Source: Propionibacteriaceae bacterium UBA7704 (GTDB lineage: Bacteria; Actinomycetota; Actinomycetes; Propionibacteriales; Propionibacteriaceae). From it: a stretch of DNA of 64,000 nt. The position numbers and the translations under genes were made by a program. Shown here piece after piece: positions 12,189 through 20,990 of this stretch; position 1 is the first letter of the stretch; each line of letters starts with the position of its first letter. The notes below the pieces were generated by a model. That model had not been told where the DNA came from. It saw only the letters and a program-made list of their open reading frames with translations, and did not search any database. Location: the NCBI GenBank assembly GCA_002482525.1, contig DLGC01000002.1:144218-208217 (forward strand). The letters are read 5' to 3'.

Positions 12189-12761
12189 ATGAGCGGTACC
12201 GCGATCATCCACGACGCTACCTTGACCCCCAGCAAACTCGAGCTGCTAGCCGCCTGGCTCCCCAGTCAGTCCTGGTTCACCGGTTCTGCGGAGGATCTGG
12301 AACGCGTGGCGGGGTTCCGATTCGTTGATCCCGACGGCGAAGTCGGCATCGACACCATGCTGGTGCGATCGGCGGGAGTCATCTACCAGGTGCCGGTCAC
12401 CTACCGGGCCGAACCCCTGGAGGACGCCGAGTCGGCCTTGATCGGCACCATGGAGCATTCGGTCCTGGGAACTCGCTACACCTACGACGCGGTGGCCGAT
12501 CCGGTCTACCTGGTGGAACTGATGCGCGTCATTCATGAGGCCGACAACGAGGCCGACCTGTCGCGCGGCGAAAAGTCCATGACGGTGCGCGGTTCCGGCA
12601 TTGTGCCGGTCGCCAACGCCGCCGGCGAGATGATGCGCGTCATTCGAGTGCTGGACGGCGAGCATGTGCCGCCATCGCCACCACGGCCGTTGGGCTGGCT
12701 CACTGGCCGCTGGACCGATGCCGACGGCGAGCACGAGCAGATTCTGGTGACACTGCGTTAG
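12189..12761 (+). CDS. Maltokinase N-terminal cap-like domain protein
   Basis: 190 residues. The segments TPSKLELLAAWLPSQSWF, DPDGEVGIDTMLVRS, VPVTYRAEPLEDAESALIGTMEH and TYDAVADPVYLVELMRVI match, from memory, a widespread actinobacterial family that resembles the N-terminal cap of maltokinase without its kinase domain. Its function is not established; carbohydrate or phosphosugar binding is an inference from the cap. AAAGGAGG lies eight bases before the ATG, one of the strongest ribosome binding sites in the window. A weak -10-like TAGGCT lies at 12156-12161. It is convergent with polA, whose stop codon is 15 bases away. Confidence 0.72.
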   Translation: MSGTAIIHDATLTPSKLELLAAWLPSQSWFTGSAEDLERVAGFRFVDPDGEVGIDTMLVRSAGVIYQVPVTYRAEPLEDAESALIGTMEHSVLGTRYTYDAVADPVYLVELMRVIHEADNEADLSRGEKSMTVRGSGIVPVANAAGEMMRVIRVLDGEHVPPSPPRPLGWLTGRWTDADGEHEQILVTLR

Positions 12762-12776
12762 CGGGCGCGGTCAAGT

Positions 12777-15479
12777 TCAGTGGGCCGCGTCATGCCAGGA
12801 CCGGCCCACACCGACCGACACCACGAGCGGCACGGTCATTTCGATGGCGTGCCCCATGTGTTCCCGCACCATCGCTTCCAGTTCTTCCCGCTCACCGGGT
12901 GCCACCTCGAACACCAGTTCGTCGTGAACCTGCAACAGCATGCGACTGCGCAGTCCCCGCGTCTGCAACCCGTCGGCGACCTTCAACATGGCGACCTTGA
13001 TGATGTCGGCGGCCGATCCCTGGATCGGTGCATTCAAGGCAGCCCGCTCGGCCATCTCGCGACGCTGCCGGTTGGAGGAGTTCAGATCGGGCAGGTAGCG
13101 ACGCCGACCCAACATGGTCTGGGTGTAACCGGTCTTGCGCGCCTCGGCGACGATTTCGAGAAGATAGTCACGGACGTGGCCGAATCGTTCGAAGTACTCG
13201 CTCATCAGCCCCCGAGCCTCAGACACCTCCACCTTGAGCTGCTGGCTCAAGCCGTAGGCACTCAGACCGTAGGCCAGGCCGTAGTTCATCGCCTTGATAC
13301 GGGCCCGCTGGGCCGGAGTCACCTGATTGGCCGGTACCCCGAAGACCCGCGCGGCCATCATGGTGTGAAAGTCCTGGCCGCTGGCGAAGGCTTCGATGAG
13401 GCCGGCGTCGGCGGACTGATCGGCCATGATCCGCATCTCGATCTGCGAATAGTCGGCCGTCAGTAGTGTTTCGTAGCCGTCGGCGACGACGAAGGCTTCA
13501 CGAATCCGTCGACCGTCCTCGGTTCGGATCGGAATGTTCTGCAGGTTCGGATCGGTGGAGGACAACCGGCCGGTGGCGGCGATGGTCTGCAGGTAGGTGG
13601 TGTGGATCCGGCCGTCATCGGCGATCGACTTCTGCAGGCCCTCGACCGTCTGGCGCAGCCTGATCTGGTCGCGATAGCGCAGCAGGTGAGCCAGGAAAGG
13701 ATGTTCGGTACTGGCGTACAACGCCTCCAGAGATTCCGCGTCGGTGGTGTAGCCGGTCTGGGTGCGCCGGGTCTTCGGCATCCCCAACTCCTCGAACAGC
13801 ACTCCTTGCAGTTGCTTGGGTGACCCGAGGTTCACCCCGTGACCGAGCACGGCGTGGGCGTCGGATTCGGCGGCGGTCACGGCGGAATCGAAAGCCTGGT
13901 GCAGCCGGGCGAGGTGATCGGCATCGACCGCGATCCCGGTCCGCTCCATGGCTGCCAGACAGCCGGTCAGCGGCAACTCCACGGTGCGCAGCAACTCGGC
14001 CACACCCTGGGCATTCAGTTCGGTGTCCATTGCGGCGGCCAGATCGATCAGGGCTCGGGCGCGCACCATGGCATCGGTACCGGTCTGATCGGAGTCGAAG
14101 TCGAAGGCGGCCTGATCACTGGCCTCGGCTCCGGTGGCAGCACCGGTGAGGTCACGGTGGAGGTAATGCCCGCACAGATCGGCCAGATCGTAGACCCGCT
14201 GATCAGGACGCAACAGATACCCGGCCAGGTGGGTGTCACTCATCAGCCCGTTGAGCTGCCAGCCCCGTTCCCACAGGGCCAACATCGGCCCTTTGGCGTC
14301 GTGCATGACCTTGGCAGCGTCGCCGTCGGCCAGCCAATCGGCCAAGGCCTGATCATCGGCGACCGACACCTGGGTCACGTCGATCCAGGCGGCGGCACCG
14401 TCGGCGGCGGCCAAGGCCACACCCGACACGTCGCCGCTGCCGGCCCGCCAGCGCCCGCTGACGTCCATTCCGACCACGGCCCCCTCGGCGTGGGCGCTCA
14501 GCCAGCCAGCAACCTGCCCAGGCGCCAATACCTCGGCGTTCACCTCGAAACCGACGGGGTCCGACGCTTCGGCCCGGGGCAGAGATTCAGCCAATCGCTC
14601 CTTGAGTACCCGGAATTCGAGCTGATCGAAGACCGCTCGCACCTGCTCGGGGTCCCAATCGCGCCGCGCCAGGTCCGCCACCGCGACCGGCAGGTCGAGA
14701 TCGGCCACCAAGGCGTTGAGTTCGCGGTTGCGCTTCACGTCGTCGAGGTGTTCACGGAAGGAGTCGCCGACCTTGCCGGTGACATCGTCGGCATGGCGGA
14801 GCAGGTTCTCCAAGCCGTCATATTGCTGCAACCACTTGGCCGCGGTCTTGGGCCCCACCCCGGGAACTCCGGGGAGATTGTCACTGGTCTCCCCCACCAG
14901 TGCAGCCAGCTCTGGGTAGCGCGTCGGCGCCACCAGATATTTCTCGCTGACCGCCTGCGGGGTCAATCGCGCCAGATCCGAGACTCCCTTCTTCGGGTAC
15001 AGGACCGTCACCTGGCCGGTCACCAGTTGCAGGGTGTCGCGGTCACCGGTACAGATCAACACCTGCTGGCCAGCGGCGCTGGCCTGCCGAGCGAGGGTCG
15101 CGATGATGTCGTCGGCCTCGTAGCCGGGCAGTTCCACATGGACGATGTTCAAGGCGTCCAGCACCTGCTTGATCACGTCTACCTGACCGCGGAACTCCTC
15201 CGGAGAGGCGGCGCGCGTGCCCTTGTAGTCCGGATAGCGATCAGTTCGGAAAGTGTGACGCGATACGTCGAAGGCGACGGCCAGATGGGTGGGGCGCTCA
15301 TCGCGCAACACGTTGATCAGCATCGAGGTGAAGCCGTAAACCGCATTGGTCGGTTGGCCGGAGCTCGTCGCGAAGTTCTCCACCGGCAGAGCGAAGAACG
15401 CCCGGTAGGCCACTGAATGTCCATCGATGAGCAGCAGGGTCGCAGGGTCGTCGCCAGGGACGTCGGGCAGCTTCGTCAC
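12777..15479 (-). CDS. polA: DNA polymerase I
   Basis: Fills repair gaps and removes Okazaki primers. Predicted 900 residues: 5'-nuclease domain at about 1-300 (LLLIDGHSVAYRAFFALP, GDRDTLQLVTGQVTVL, GVPGVGPKTAAKWL), a 3'-5' exonuclease-like domain at about 310-490, and the polymerase at about 500-900 with motif A LLTADYSQIEMRIM, the O-helix RARIKAMNYGLAYG and motif C LQVHDELVFE. The proofreading domain looks inactive: the DxE of motif I reads DVS and the Asp of motif II is missing. The GTG start giving MTKLPDVPGDDPATLLL was chosen because family similarity begins there; the frame continues 102 codons upstream, into the hotdog gene region, without family resemblance. Confidence 0.97.
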   Translation of the reverse strand: MTKLPDVPGDDPATLLLIDGHSVAYRAFFALPVENFATSSGQPTNAVYGFTSMLINVLRDERPTHLAVAFDVSRHTFRTDRYPDYKGTRAASPEEFRGQVDVIKQVLDALNIVHVELPGYEADDIIATLARQASAAGQQVLICTGDRDTLQLVTGQVTVLYPKKGVSDLARLTPQAVSEKYLVAPTRYPELAALVGETSDNLPGVPGVGPKTAAKWLQQYDGLENLLRHADDVTGKVGDSFREHLDDVKRNRELNALVADLDLPVAVADLARRDWDPEQVRAVFDQLEFRVLKERLAESLPRAEASDPVGFEVNAEVLAPGQVAGWLSAHAEGAVVGMDVSGRWRAGSGDVSGVALAAADGAAAWIDVTQVSVADDQALADWLADGDAAKVMHDAKGPMLALWERGWQLNGLMSDTHLAGYLLRPDQRVYDLADLCGHYLHRDLTGAATGAEASDQAAFDFDSDQTGTDAMVRARALIDLAAAMDTELNAQGVAELLRTVELPLTGCLAAMERTGIAVDADHLARLHQAFDSAVTAAESDAHAVLGHGVNLGSPKQLQGVLFEELGMPKTRRTQTGYTTDAESLEALYASTEHPFLAHLLRYRDQIRLRQTVEGLQKSIADDGRIHTTYLQTIAATGRLSSTDPNLQNIPIRTEDGRRIREAFVVADGYETLLTADYSQIEMRIMADQSADAGLIEAFASGQDFHTMMAARVFGVPANQVTPAQRARIKAMNYGLAYGLSAYGLSQQLKVEVSEARGLMSEYFERFGHVRDYLLEIVAEARKTGYTQTMLGRRRYLPDLNSSNRQRREMAERAALNAPIQGSAADIIKVAMLKVADGLQTRGLRSRMLLQVHDELVFEVAPGEREELEAMVREHMGHAIEMTVPLVVSVGVGRSWHDAAH

Positions 15480-15566
15480 AGTCTGGAACTCTACCGTCCG
15501 GGGCTGACCAAGCCGCTGTTGGTGTGTCAGGGTTGCCTGGTGAACGTACCGGATTGGTTTGCAGGA

Positions 15567-15947
15567 ATGACCAGCCCCCTGGACGACAAGATGGGGACTG
15601 AGTGGATCGAGGTCACCCCCACTCGAGCTGTTGCGCGTTGTCCTGTGGAAGGCAATACCCAACCGTTCGGGCTGTGGCACGGCGGCGCGTCGTGCGTGTT
15701 GGCCGAAGGTCTTGCATCGATGGCGGCAGCCGCCGATGTGGGACCTGAGGGCACCGTGACCGGGGTTGATTTGAATGCGACCCATCTGCGCAGCGCTCGC
15801 AGCGGCTGGATCACGGGAACGGCAACGGCGATCCGCATCGGCAATACCTTGGCCACCTACGACGTCGATCTGATCGATGACGACGGCAACCAGATCTGCG
15901 CCGCCCGGGTCACGGTCTATCTGCGTCGGCCCCGCCAGGCAGAGTGA
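15567..15947 (+). CDS. PaaI-type hotdog-fold acyl-CoA thioesterase
   Basis: About 126 residues of the single-hotdog thioesterase family that hydrolyses aryl- or acyl-CoA esters. The active-site segment NTQPFGLWHGGASCVLAEGLAS (the H-G-G helix) is clear, with the typical VTGVDLNATHLRSARSGWI strand following. The ATG giving MTSPLDDKMGTEW is preferred because the family starts near there; an upstream ATG at 15417 would overlap the divergent polA start. Its substrate is unknown; MenI-like and EntH-like roles are possible. A hotdog gene between polA and pdtaR is a frequent actinobacterial arrangement. Confidence 0.88.
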   Translation: MTSPLDDKMGTEWIEVTPTRAVARCPVEGNTQPFGLWHGGASCVLAEGLASMAAAADVGPEGTVTGVDLNATHLRSARSGWITGTATAIRIGNTLATYDVDLIDDDGNQICAARVTVYLRRPRQAE

Positions 15948-15962
15948 GAACGGCGCGACGAG

Positions 15963-16583
15963 TCAGGAGCGGGCTTTACCGCTCTTGGAGTGCTCGATGA
16001 CGCCTTCGGCCACTTCGCGCATCGACTTGCGCAGGTCCATGGCGGTCTTCTGAATCCACCGGAAAGCCTCAGGTTCAGTCAGCCCCAGGCCTTCCTGCAG
16101 CAGGCCCTTGGCCTGGTCGACGGCCTTGCGGGAGGCGAAACGCTCCTCCAGGTCACTGACTTCGGCCTCCACCGCACGAATTTCGGCGAAACGTCCGATC
16201 GCGATCTCAATAGCCGGAACGACATCGGAAGCATCGAAGGGCTTGACCACATACGCCATGGCACCGGCGTCACGGGCCCGTTCCACCAACTCGCGCTGGC
16301 TGAAGGCGGTCAACATGACCACCGGTGCGATCCGCTCCTCGGCGATCTGCGCCGCGGCCGTGATGCCGTCCATCTTCGGCATCTTGACGTCCATCACGAC
16401 CAGATCAGGGGTGAGCTCACGCGCAAGACGGAGTGCCTCTTCGCCGTCAGAAGCCTCGGCAATGACGTGGTAGCCCTCTTCCGTGAGCAACTCAACCAGA
16501 TCCAGTCGGATCACAGCCTCGTCTTCGGCCACCAGGACCCGCAAACTCGCGTTGGGCTGCACATCGTCGGGGGTGTCGGCCAT
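15963..16583 (-). CDS. pdtaR: ANTAR-domain response regulator PdtaR
   Basis: Two-component output protein that binds RNA to prevent transcription termination. The receiver domain (about 15-125) shows the acidic pocket VAEDEAVIRLDL, the phospho-acceptor Asp in LVVMDVKMPKMDG, and the switch residues TAF and VKPF. A linker helix leads to the ANTAR domain (about 140-200: RKAVDQAKGLLQEGLGLTEPEAFRWIQ). The ATG at 16583 is chosen over the one three codons earlier because AGGA lies nine bases before it. 206 residues matches mycobacterial Rv1626. The partner histidine kinase PdtaS is not in the window. It ends 15 bases from the convergent thioesterase gene. Confidence 0.95.
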   Translation of the reverse strand: MADTPDDVQPNASLRVLVAEDEAVIRLDLVELLTEEGYHVIAEASDGEEALRLARELTPDLVVMDVKMPKMDGITAAAQIAEERIAPVVMLTAFSQRELVERARDAGAMAYVVKPFDASDVVPAIEIAIGRFAEIRAVEAEVSDLEERFASRKAVDQAKGLLQEGLGLTEPEAFRWIQKTAMDLRKSMREVAEGVIEHSKSGKARS

Positions 16584-16685
16584 GATCACCATTCCTGCTC
16601 GGTCTTCGTTGTCACATTCTGTGTTGCTGAGCGTACCGTGCGTGTAACCCTCGGCACCAAGTTGTGGCAGAATCGGTCAGGCCCT

Positions 16686-16768
16686 GCCGGGGTGGCGGAA
16701 TGGTATACGCGGACGGCTCAAACCCGTCTGCCCAATTGGGCGTAGGGGTTCGACTCCCCTCCTCGGCA
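16686..16768 (+). tRNA. tRNA-Leu (anticodon CAA)
   Basis: The sequence folds into a class II cloverleaf. The acceptor stem GCCGGGG pairs with CCTCGGC (one G-U), discriminator A. The anticodon stem GACGG/CCGTC carries the loop CTCAAAC, giving anticodon CAA for codon UUG. A long variable arm (CCCAATTGGG) and a T-arm AGGGG-TTCGACT-CCCCT follow. CCA is not encoded. It is the only RNA gene in the window and stands alone between pdtaR and the lipase gene. Confidence 0.95.
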
Positions 16769-16773
16769 CACAG

Positions 16774-16791
16774 GGCGGTGGTGACACCGCC
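16774..16791. terminator. Short hairpin between tRNA-Leu and lipase gene
   Basis: GGCGGTG and CACCGCC form a perfect 7-bp stem with loop GTGA. It lies five bases past the tRNA and three bases past the stop of the convergent lipase gene, so it may terminate both. There is no U-tract on either side. Confidence 0.5.
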
Positions 16792-16793
16792 AT

Positions 16794-18512
16794 TCAGGCG
16801 CAGATGTTCGGCGCGTCCTTGCCCGTCACCCGGTCGGAGATCCACGCCAGGATTTCGCTGCGACGCCCCGACTCCATCGCACTGTTCGCATGGCGCACGC
16901 CGGGGTAGACCCGGTAATCCACGACTGAACCGGCCCGACAGCGGGTGGCGACCTCGGCATCCTGAAGTGACTGCGGCACGATCTCGTCGGCCCCGCCCTG
17001 CAGGACCAGCAGCGGCACCGACAGTCGTCTCGCCGGGGTGTTCTGGTCCAATCTGGCTGCCAGCGGCCCCTGGGAGGGGGGCTGCAACCAGCGCCGGGCA
17101 TCGCCACCGAGAGTCTGCAGTGCCGCCGCCGCCGGGCTCACCGAGCCGCACCCGGTGGCGACCTCCTCGGTCACCAGCTGCGCGGGCAGGGACAGGTAGT
17201 CCGCCAGCCGAACATCGGGGTAGCCCTCGGCATAGCTGTAGAGGACCTCATCGACCAGCGCATCATCGCTGCCAACCTGCACCAGGTGATTCAACACGGC
17301 GGCCGGGTTGGCGACCGGCTCGTCAGCCACCACGGCGCTGAGGGTCACATCAGGGGCGTAGCTCGGCGCCAACTGGGCCGCCCACAGTGCGGCGTGACCG
17401 CCCTGGGAGAATCCCCACAGGACGGTTCGTCCCAGCCGGATTCCAGGAACCTGTGCGACGGCGCGAATGGCGTCCAGGATGGCTCGGCCTTCCGCGACAC
17501 CGAGCAACACGCTGGCCGAGCCGGGTGCTCCCAAACCGGGATAGTCGGGGGCAAGAACCGCATAGCCGCGCGCCAAGATGTCGTCGACATCGACCAAGCC
17601 GCCGACCGACTCCCCACGCACCGACGGCGCGCAGCCTTGGCCGGTGCCCGACTCCGGATGCGCCCACACCACCAGCGGCAGCGCATCGCCCGACGTGCTC
17701 GACGGCACGTAGAGCCGGGCGCTGGCGGTGACGGTGTCATCACGCTCATCGGAGGTCGTGTAGAGAAGCTGGATGCCGGTGGCTCCGGCCGAGGTGTCGG
17801 CGCTCGGTGTCGCCCCCAACAGCACACCTGCGGGGCTGGTGGTCGCGATATCTCGGTAGTACACCGCTGAGGGAACTCCCGCAGCAAGGGTGAGATTGCC
17901 GACCGTCGCCAGCAACGCCGCCATGGCCAGCGCGATGACCCGCCAGACCGCCCGCAATCGTTCCGTCGATCTGCCGTACCCGGTGCTGGGATACCAGATG
18001 TCCACCAGTAGGCCGACCCCCACCAGCAGCAGGCGAGCGCCCAGCCCGATCACCATCGTCAGCACCACGGGGTCAGCCCACAGCAGCACCACTGCGCCAA
18101 TACCGGTCGTCGCCACGCCGGTGAACAGCGCCACACTGGGGCCACCCGCGGCGGCCGCAACCAGCAGCGCGGGCAACTCCACCCGCGACAACAGCCCTGA
18201 CCAAATCTCCAACGCGCCGGCGGCGATCAGCAGCACCCCCACCACGGCCGCGGTGAGCCGCACCGACGGCCCCGTCCACAGTGCGACCACCGCAGCGCCG
18301 AGCAGATAGGTCGATCCCAGGACGGATCGCGCCGGCGCATCCCGGGTCCCTTCGATGAGTTCGGACACCCCGGCGATCAGCAATCCGACGACGACGGCGA
18401 CCACCATCAATGACTCAGAGGTAAAAGGGCGCACCACCAGAAGGCACCCAGCCACAAGGCCGAGCAGTCCCATGACAGCGCGAACTACTGTGCGCTTCCC
18501 CCTCCGCGCCAT
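16794..18512 (-). CDS. HdeD-like membrane domain fused to secretory-type lipase
   Basis: About 572 residues. The first 200 residues contain six or more hydrophobic helices in short hairpins (AVMGLLGLVAGCLLVVRPF, LMVVAVVVGLLIAGVSELIEG, LLGAAVVALWTG), in the style of HdeD/DUF308 proteins. The C-terminal 330 residues are an alpha/beta hydrolase of the secretory lipase (LIP) type: oxyanion segment LPLVVWAHPESGTGQGC, nucleophile elbow WGFSQGGHAAL, acid QGGADEIVP and His in PGVRHANSA. The catalytic domain should face outside the cell, tethered by the membrane part. The ATG giving MARRGKRTVVRAV is preferred; the frame extends 12 codons upstream. The substrate is unknown. Confidence 0.8.
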   Translation of the reverse strand: MARRGKRTVVRAVMGLLGLVAGCLLVVRPFTSESLMVVAVVVGLLIAGVSELIEGTRDAPARSVLGSTYLLGAAVVALWTGPSVRLTAAVVGVLLIAAGALEIWSGLLSRVELPALLVAAAAGGPSVALFTGVATTGIGAVVLLWADPVVLTMVIGLGARLLLVGVGLLVDIWYPSTGYGRSTERLRAVWRVIALAMAALLATVGNLTLAAGVPSAVYYRDIATTSPAGVLLGATPSADTSAGATGIQLLYTTSDERDDTVTASARLYVPSSTSGDALPLVVWAHPESGTGQGCAPSVRGESVGGLVDVDDILARGYAVLAPDYPGLGAPGSASVLLGVAEGRAILDAIRAVAQVPGIRLGRTVLWGFSQGGHAALWAAQLAPSYAPDVTLSAVVADEPVANPAAVLNHLVQVGSDDALVDEVLYSYAEGYPDVRLADYLSLPAQLVTEEVATGCGSVSPAAAALQTLGGDARRWLQPPSQGPLAARLDQNTPARRLSVPLLVLQGGADEIVPQSLQDAEVATRCRAGSVVDYRVYPGVRHANSAMESGRRSEILAWISDRVTGKDAPNICA

Positions 18513-18580
18513 GACGGGCACTCTAGTGCGAGGGAGGGCATGGCCCAAAGTGCATCAAGAAAGCCCCACTGCGCGCGTGA

Positions 18581-19987
18581 CTACGACATCTCGTAGACGC
18601 GCAGCGAATTCGTCTGGTAAATCGTGCGTCCCGGATTTCCGGCGACGATCACCACCCGGTCACCGCGCTTCAAGAAACCGGTACTGGTGAGCGCTTCCTG
18701 CACCGAGGCCACCATCGAATCGGTATCGGTGTACTCCGGTGTCACGTAGGACTGCACGCCCCAGCACAGGGTGAGTTCAGCGGCTGTCTTCGGCAGCGGC
18801 GTGAAGGCCATGATCGGCACCTCCGAACGCAGCCGCGCCAACCGATGCGGAGTGTCTCCCGAGATTGTGAAAGCGGCCAGGTATTTGGCATTTACCCGTT
18901 CCGCCACCTCGACGGCGGCCTTCGAAATAACACCGGCGGTGGTATGCGGATTCCAGTCGAGGGCACGAATCTTGTCCAAACCCCCGTGTTCGGTGCGGGA
19001 AATGATCCGCGACATCACCGAAACCGCGTCAATGGCGTGATCACCCACCGCTGTCTCACCGGAAAGCATGACGGCGTCGGCACCGTCCAGAATCGCGTTG
19101 GCGACATCAGAGACCTCGGCGCGGGTGGGCCGATAGGAGTTGATCATCGACTCCAGCATCTGGGTGGCGACGATCACCGGCTTGGCCCAGATCCGAGCGG
19201 CGTCGATGATGCGCTTCTGAACGGCGGGAACGTCTTCCAGCGGCAACTCCACTCCAAGGTCGCCGCGAGCCACCATGAAGGCGTCGAAGGTGTCGATGAT
19301 CGGGTCCAGATTCTCGATCGCCTGGGGCTTCTCCAGCTTCGCGATCACCGGCACGCGGCGTCCCTCGGATTCCATGACCCGTCGCACCGGTTCGATGTCG
19401 GCAGCCGACCGCACGAACGACAGGGCCACCATGTCGACGCCATGGCGCAGCGCCCAGCGCAGGTCGCGTTCATCCTTCTCGCTGAGGGCAGGCACGCTGA
19501 CCGGCACCCCGGGGAGGTTGATCCCCTTGTGATCGGATACCGTGCCACCGACCACGACTTCGGTCACCACCTCGGTGGGGGTCACTTCCAGCGCGGTCAA
19601 CTCGATGGCGCCATCGTTGATCAGGATCTGATCACCGGCATGGACGTCGTCGGTGAGCGTAGGCAGTGTCGTGGAGGCCCGCTCAGCGGTTCCCATCACG
19701 TCCTCGGTGGTGATGATGAACCGTTCCCCGGTGACGAGTTCAGCGGAGCCGCCTTCGAACTCGCCAAGTCGGATCTTCGGGCCTTGCAGATCGGCCAGAA
19801 TCCCGACGGGACGTCCAGCCGCTCGGGCGGCATCACGGATCCACTCCACACGCTTGGCGTGCAGGACGTGGTCCCCGTGACTCATGTTCAGCCGGGCGAT
19901 GTTCATGCCGGCTCCCACCAGTTCCAGCAGTTTCTCCGCGGAGTCGGTTGCCGGACCGATGGTGCAAACGATCTTTGCTCTACGCAC
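18581..19987 (-). CDS. pyk: Pyruvate kinase
   Basis: Last step of glycolysis, transferring phosphate from phosphoenolpyruvate to ADP. The 468 residues start MRRAKIVCTIGPATDS with a GTG codon. Active-site segments include NIARLNMSHGDH, the ADLQGPKIRLG strand, the Lys in VIAKLEKPQAIENL, the metal-binding and glycine region MVARGDLGVELP, and PVIVATQMLESMI. The C-terminal regulatory domain is complete. It lies downstream of rluD in the same direction, across an 82-base gap. Confidence 0.98.
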   Translation of the reverse strand: MRRAKIVCTIGPATDSAEKLLELVGAGMNIARLNMSHGDHVLHAKRVEWIRDAARAAGRPVGILADLQGPKIRLGEFEGGSAELVTGERFIITTEDVMGTAERASTTLPTLTDDVHAGDQILINDGAIELTALEVTPTEVVTEVVVGGTVSDHKGINLPGVPVSVPALSEKDERDLRWALRHGVDMVALSFVRSAADIEPVRRVMESEGRRVPVIAKLEKPQAIENLDPIIDTFDAFMVARGDLGVELPLEDVPAVQKRIIDAARIWAKPVIVATQMLESMINSYRPTRAEVSDVANAILDGADAVMLSGETAVGDHAIDAVSVMSRIISRTEHGGLDKIRALDWNPHTTAGVISKAAVEVAERVNAKYLAAFTISGDTPHRLARLRSEVPIMAFTPLPKTAAELTLCWGVQSYVTPEYTDTDSMVASVQEALTSTGFLKRGDRVVIVAGNPGRTIYQTNSLRVYEMS

Positions 19988-20069
19988 GCCTTAAGGCTAG
20001 TGGACCGTTTGTCATAGCAATGGGGTCGCTAAGAACTGTTGCCGAGTCTGGCCGGCGGACCTGCGTGTG

Positions 20070-20990
20070 CTACGCCTCTGCGGCGACCCGCGCCAAAGCG
20101 GTGGCGAGATCAGCCGGATAGTCGGAGGTGAACCGCATCAACTCACCATTGGCCGGATGCTGAAAACCCAGCTCGACCGCGTGCAGCCACTGGCGTTCCA
20201 GGCCCAGCCGGGCGGCCAGGACCGGATCACCACCGTAGGTGGGATCTCCCACGCAGGGGTGCCGGATCGCCTGCATGTGGACGCGAATCTGATGTGTGCG
20301 TCCGGTTTCGAGATGGACTTCGAGCAGGGTGACGGAGCGGAAGGCCTCCAGCATCCGGTAGTGGGTGATGCTGGGCCGCCCACCGGCCACGACGGCCATC
20401 TTGTAGTCGGCACCCGGGTGTCGAGCTATGGGGGCGTCGATGGTGCCTTCCAGAGGGTCTGGGAGGCCTTGAACCAGGGTGTGGTACACCTTTTTCACAG
20501 TGCGCGACCGGAAGGCCCGTTTCAGGGCCGTATAGGCGGTCTCACTCTTGGCGACCACCATCAAGCCCGAGGTGCCCACGTCCAAGCGTTGAACGATTCC
20601 CTGCCGTTCGGCAGCGCCCGAGGTGGAGATGCGAAAACCGGCCGCAGCCAGGTGTTCGACCACGCTGGGCCCGTCCCAACCCAGGCTGGGATGGGCTGCG
20701 ACCCCGGCCGGCTTGTCCACGACCACCAGATCGGCATCATCGTGGACGATGCGGATCCCGGCGACTTCTTGGGGAACCACCCTGATCTGGGGGGCCGCGG
20801 AGATCTCGACTTCGAGCAGGTCACCGGTATGAACGCGGTGCGATTTCGTGCCCGGCTCGGAGTTGAGTTGAACCTTGCCCTCCTCGACCAGCTCGGCGAC
20901 GCGACTTCGAGACAGCCCTGTCATGCGGGCTGCAGCGGCGTCCAGACGCTGACCGTCCAGACCGTCGGGCACCAGCCAGACGTTAGCCAT
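20070..20990 (-). CDS. rluD: RluA/RluD family 23S rRNA pseudouridine synthase
   Basis: Converts uridine to pseudouridine in large-subunit rRNA. An N-terminal S4 domain (LDGQRLDAAAARMTGLSRSRVAELVEEG) is followed by the catalytic domain with the Asp-bearing motif IVQRLDVGTSGLMVVAKS and the terminal segment GRTHQIRVHMQAI. 306 residues from the ATG giving MANVWLVPDG, which overlaps the lspA stop by 8 bases; the frame runs 11 codons further upstream. RluD is the closest namesake, but exact target uridines cannot be read from sequence. lspA-rluD pairing is very common in bacteria. Confidence 0.93.
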   Translation of the reverse strand: MANVWLVPDGLDGQRLDAAAARMTGLSRSRVAELVEEGKVQLNSEPGTKSHRVHTGDLLEVEISAAPQIRVVPQEVAGIRIVHDDADLVVVDKPAGVAAHPSLGWDGPSVVEHLAAAGFRISTSGAAERQGIVQRLDVGTSGLMVVAKSETAYTALKRAFRSRTVKKVYHTLVQGLPDPLEGTIDAPIARHPGADYKMAVVAGGRPSITHYRMLEAFRSVTLLEVHLETGRTHQIRVHMQAIRHPCVGDPTYGGDPVLAARLGLERQWLHAVELGFQHPANGELMRFTSDYPADLATALARVAAEA

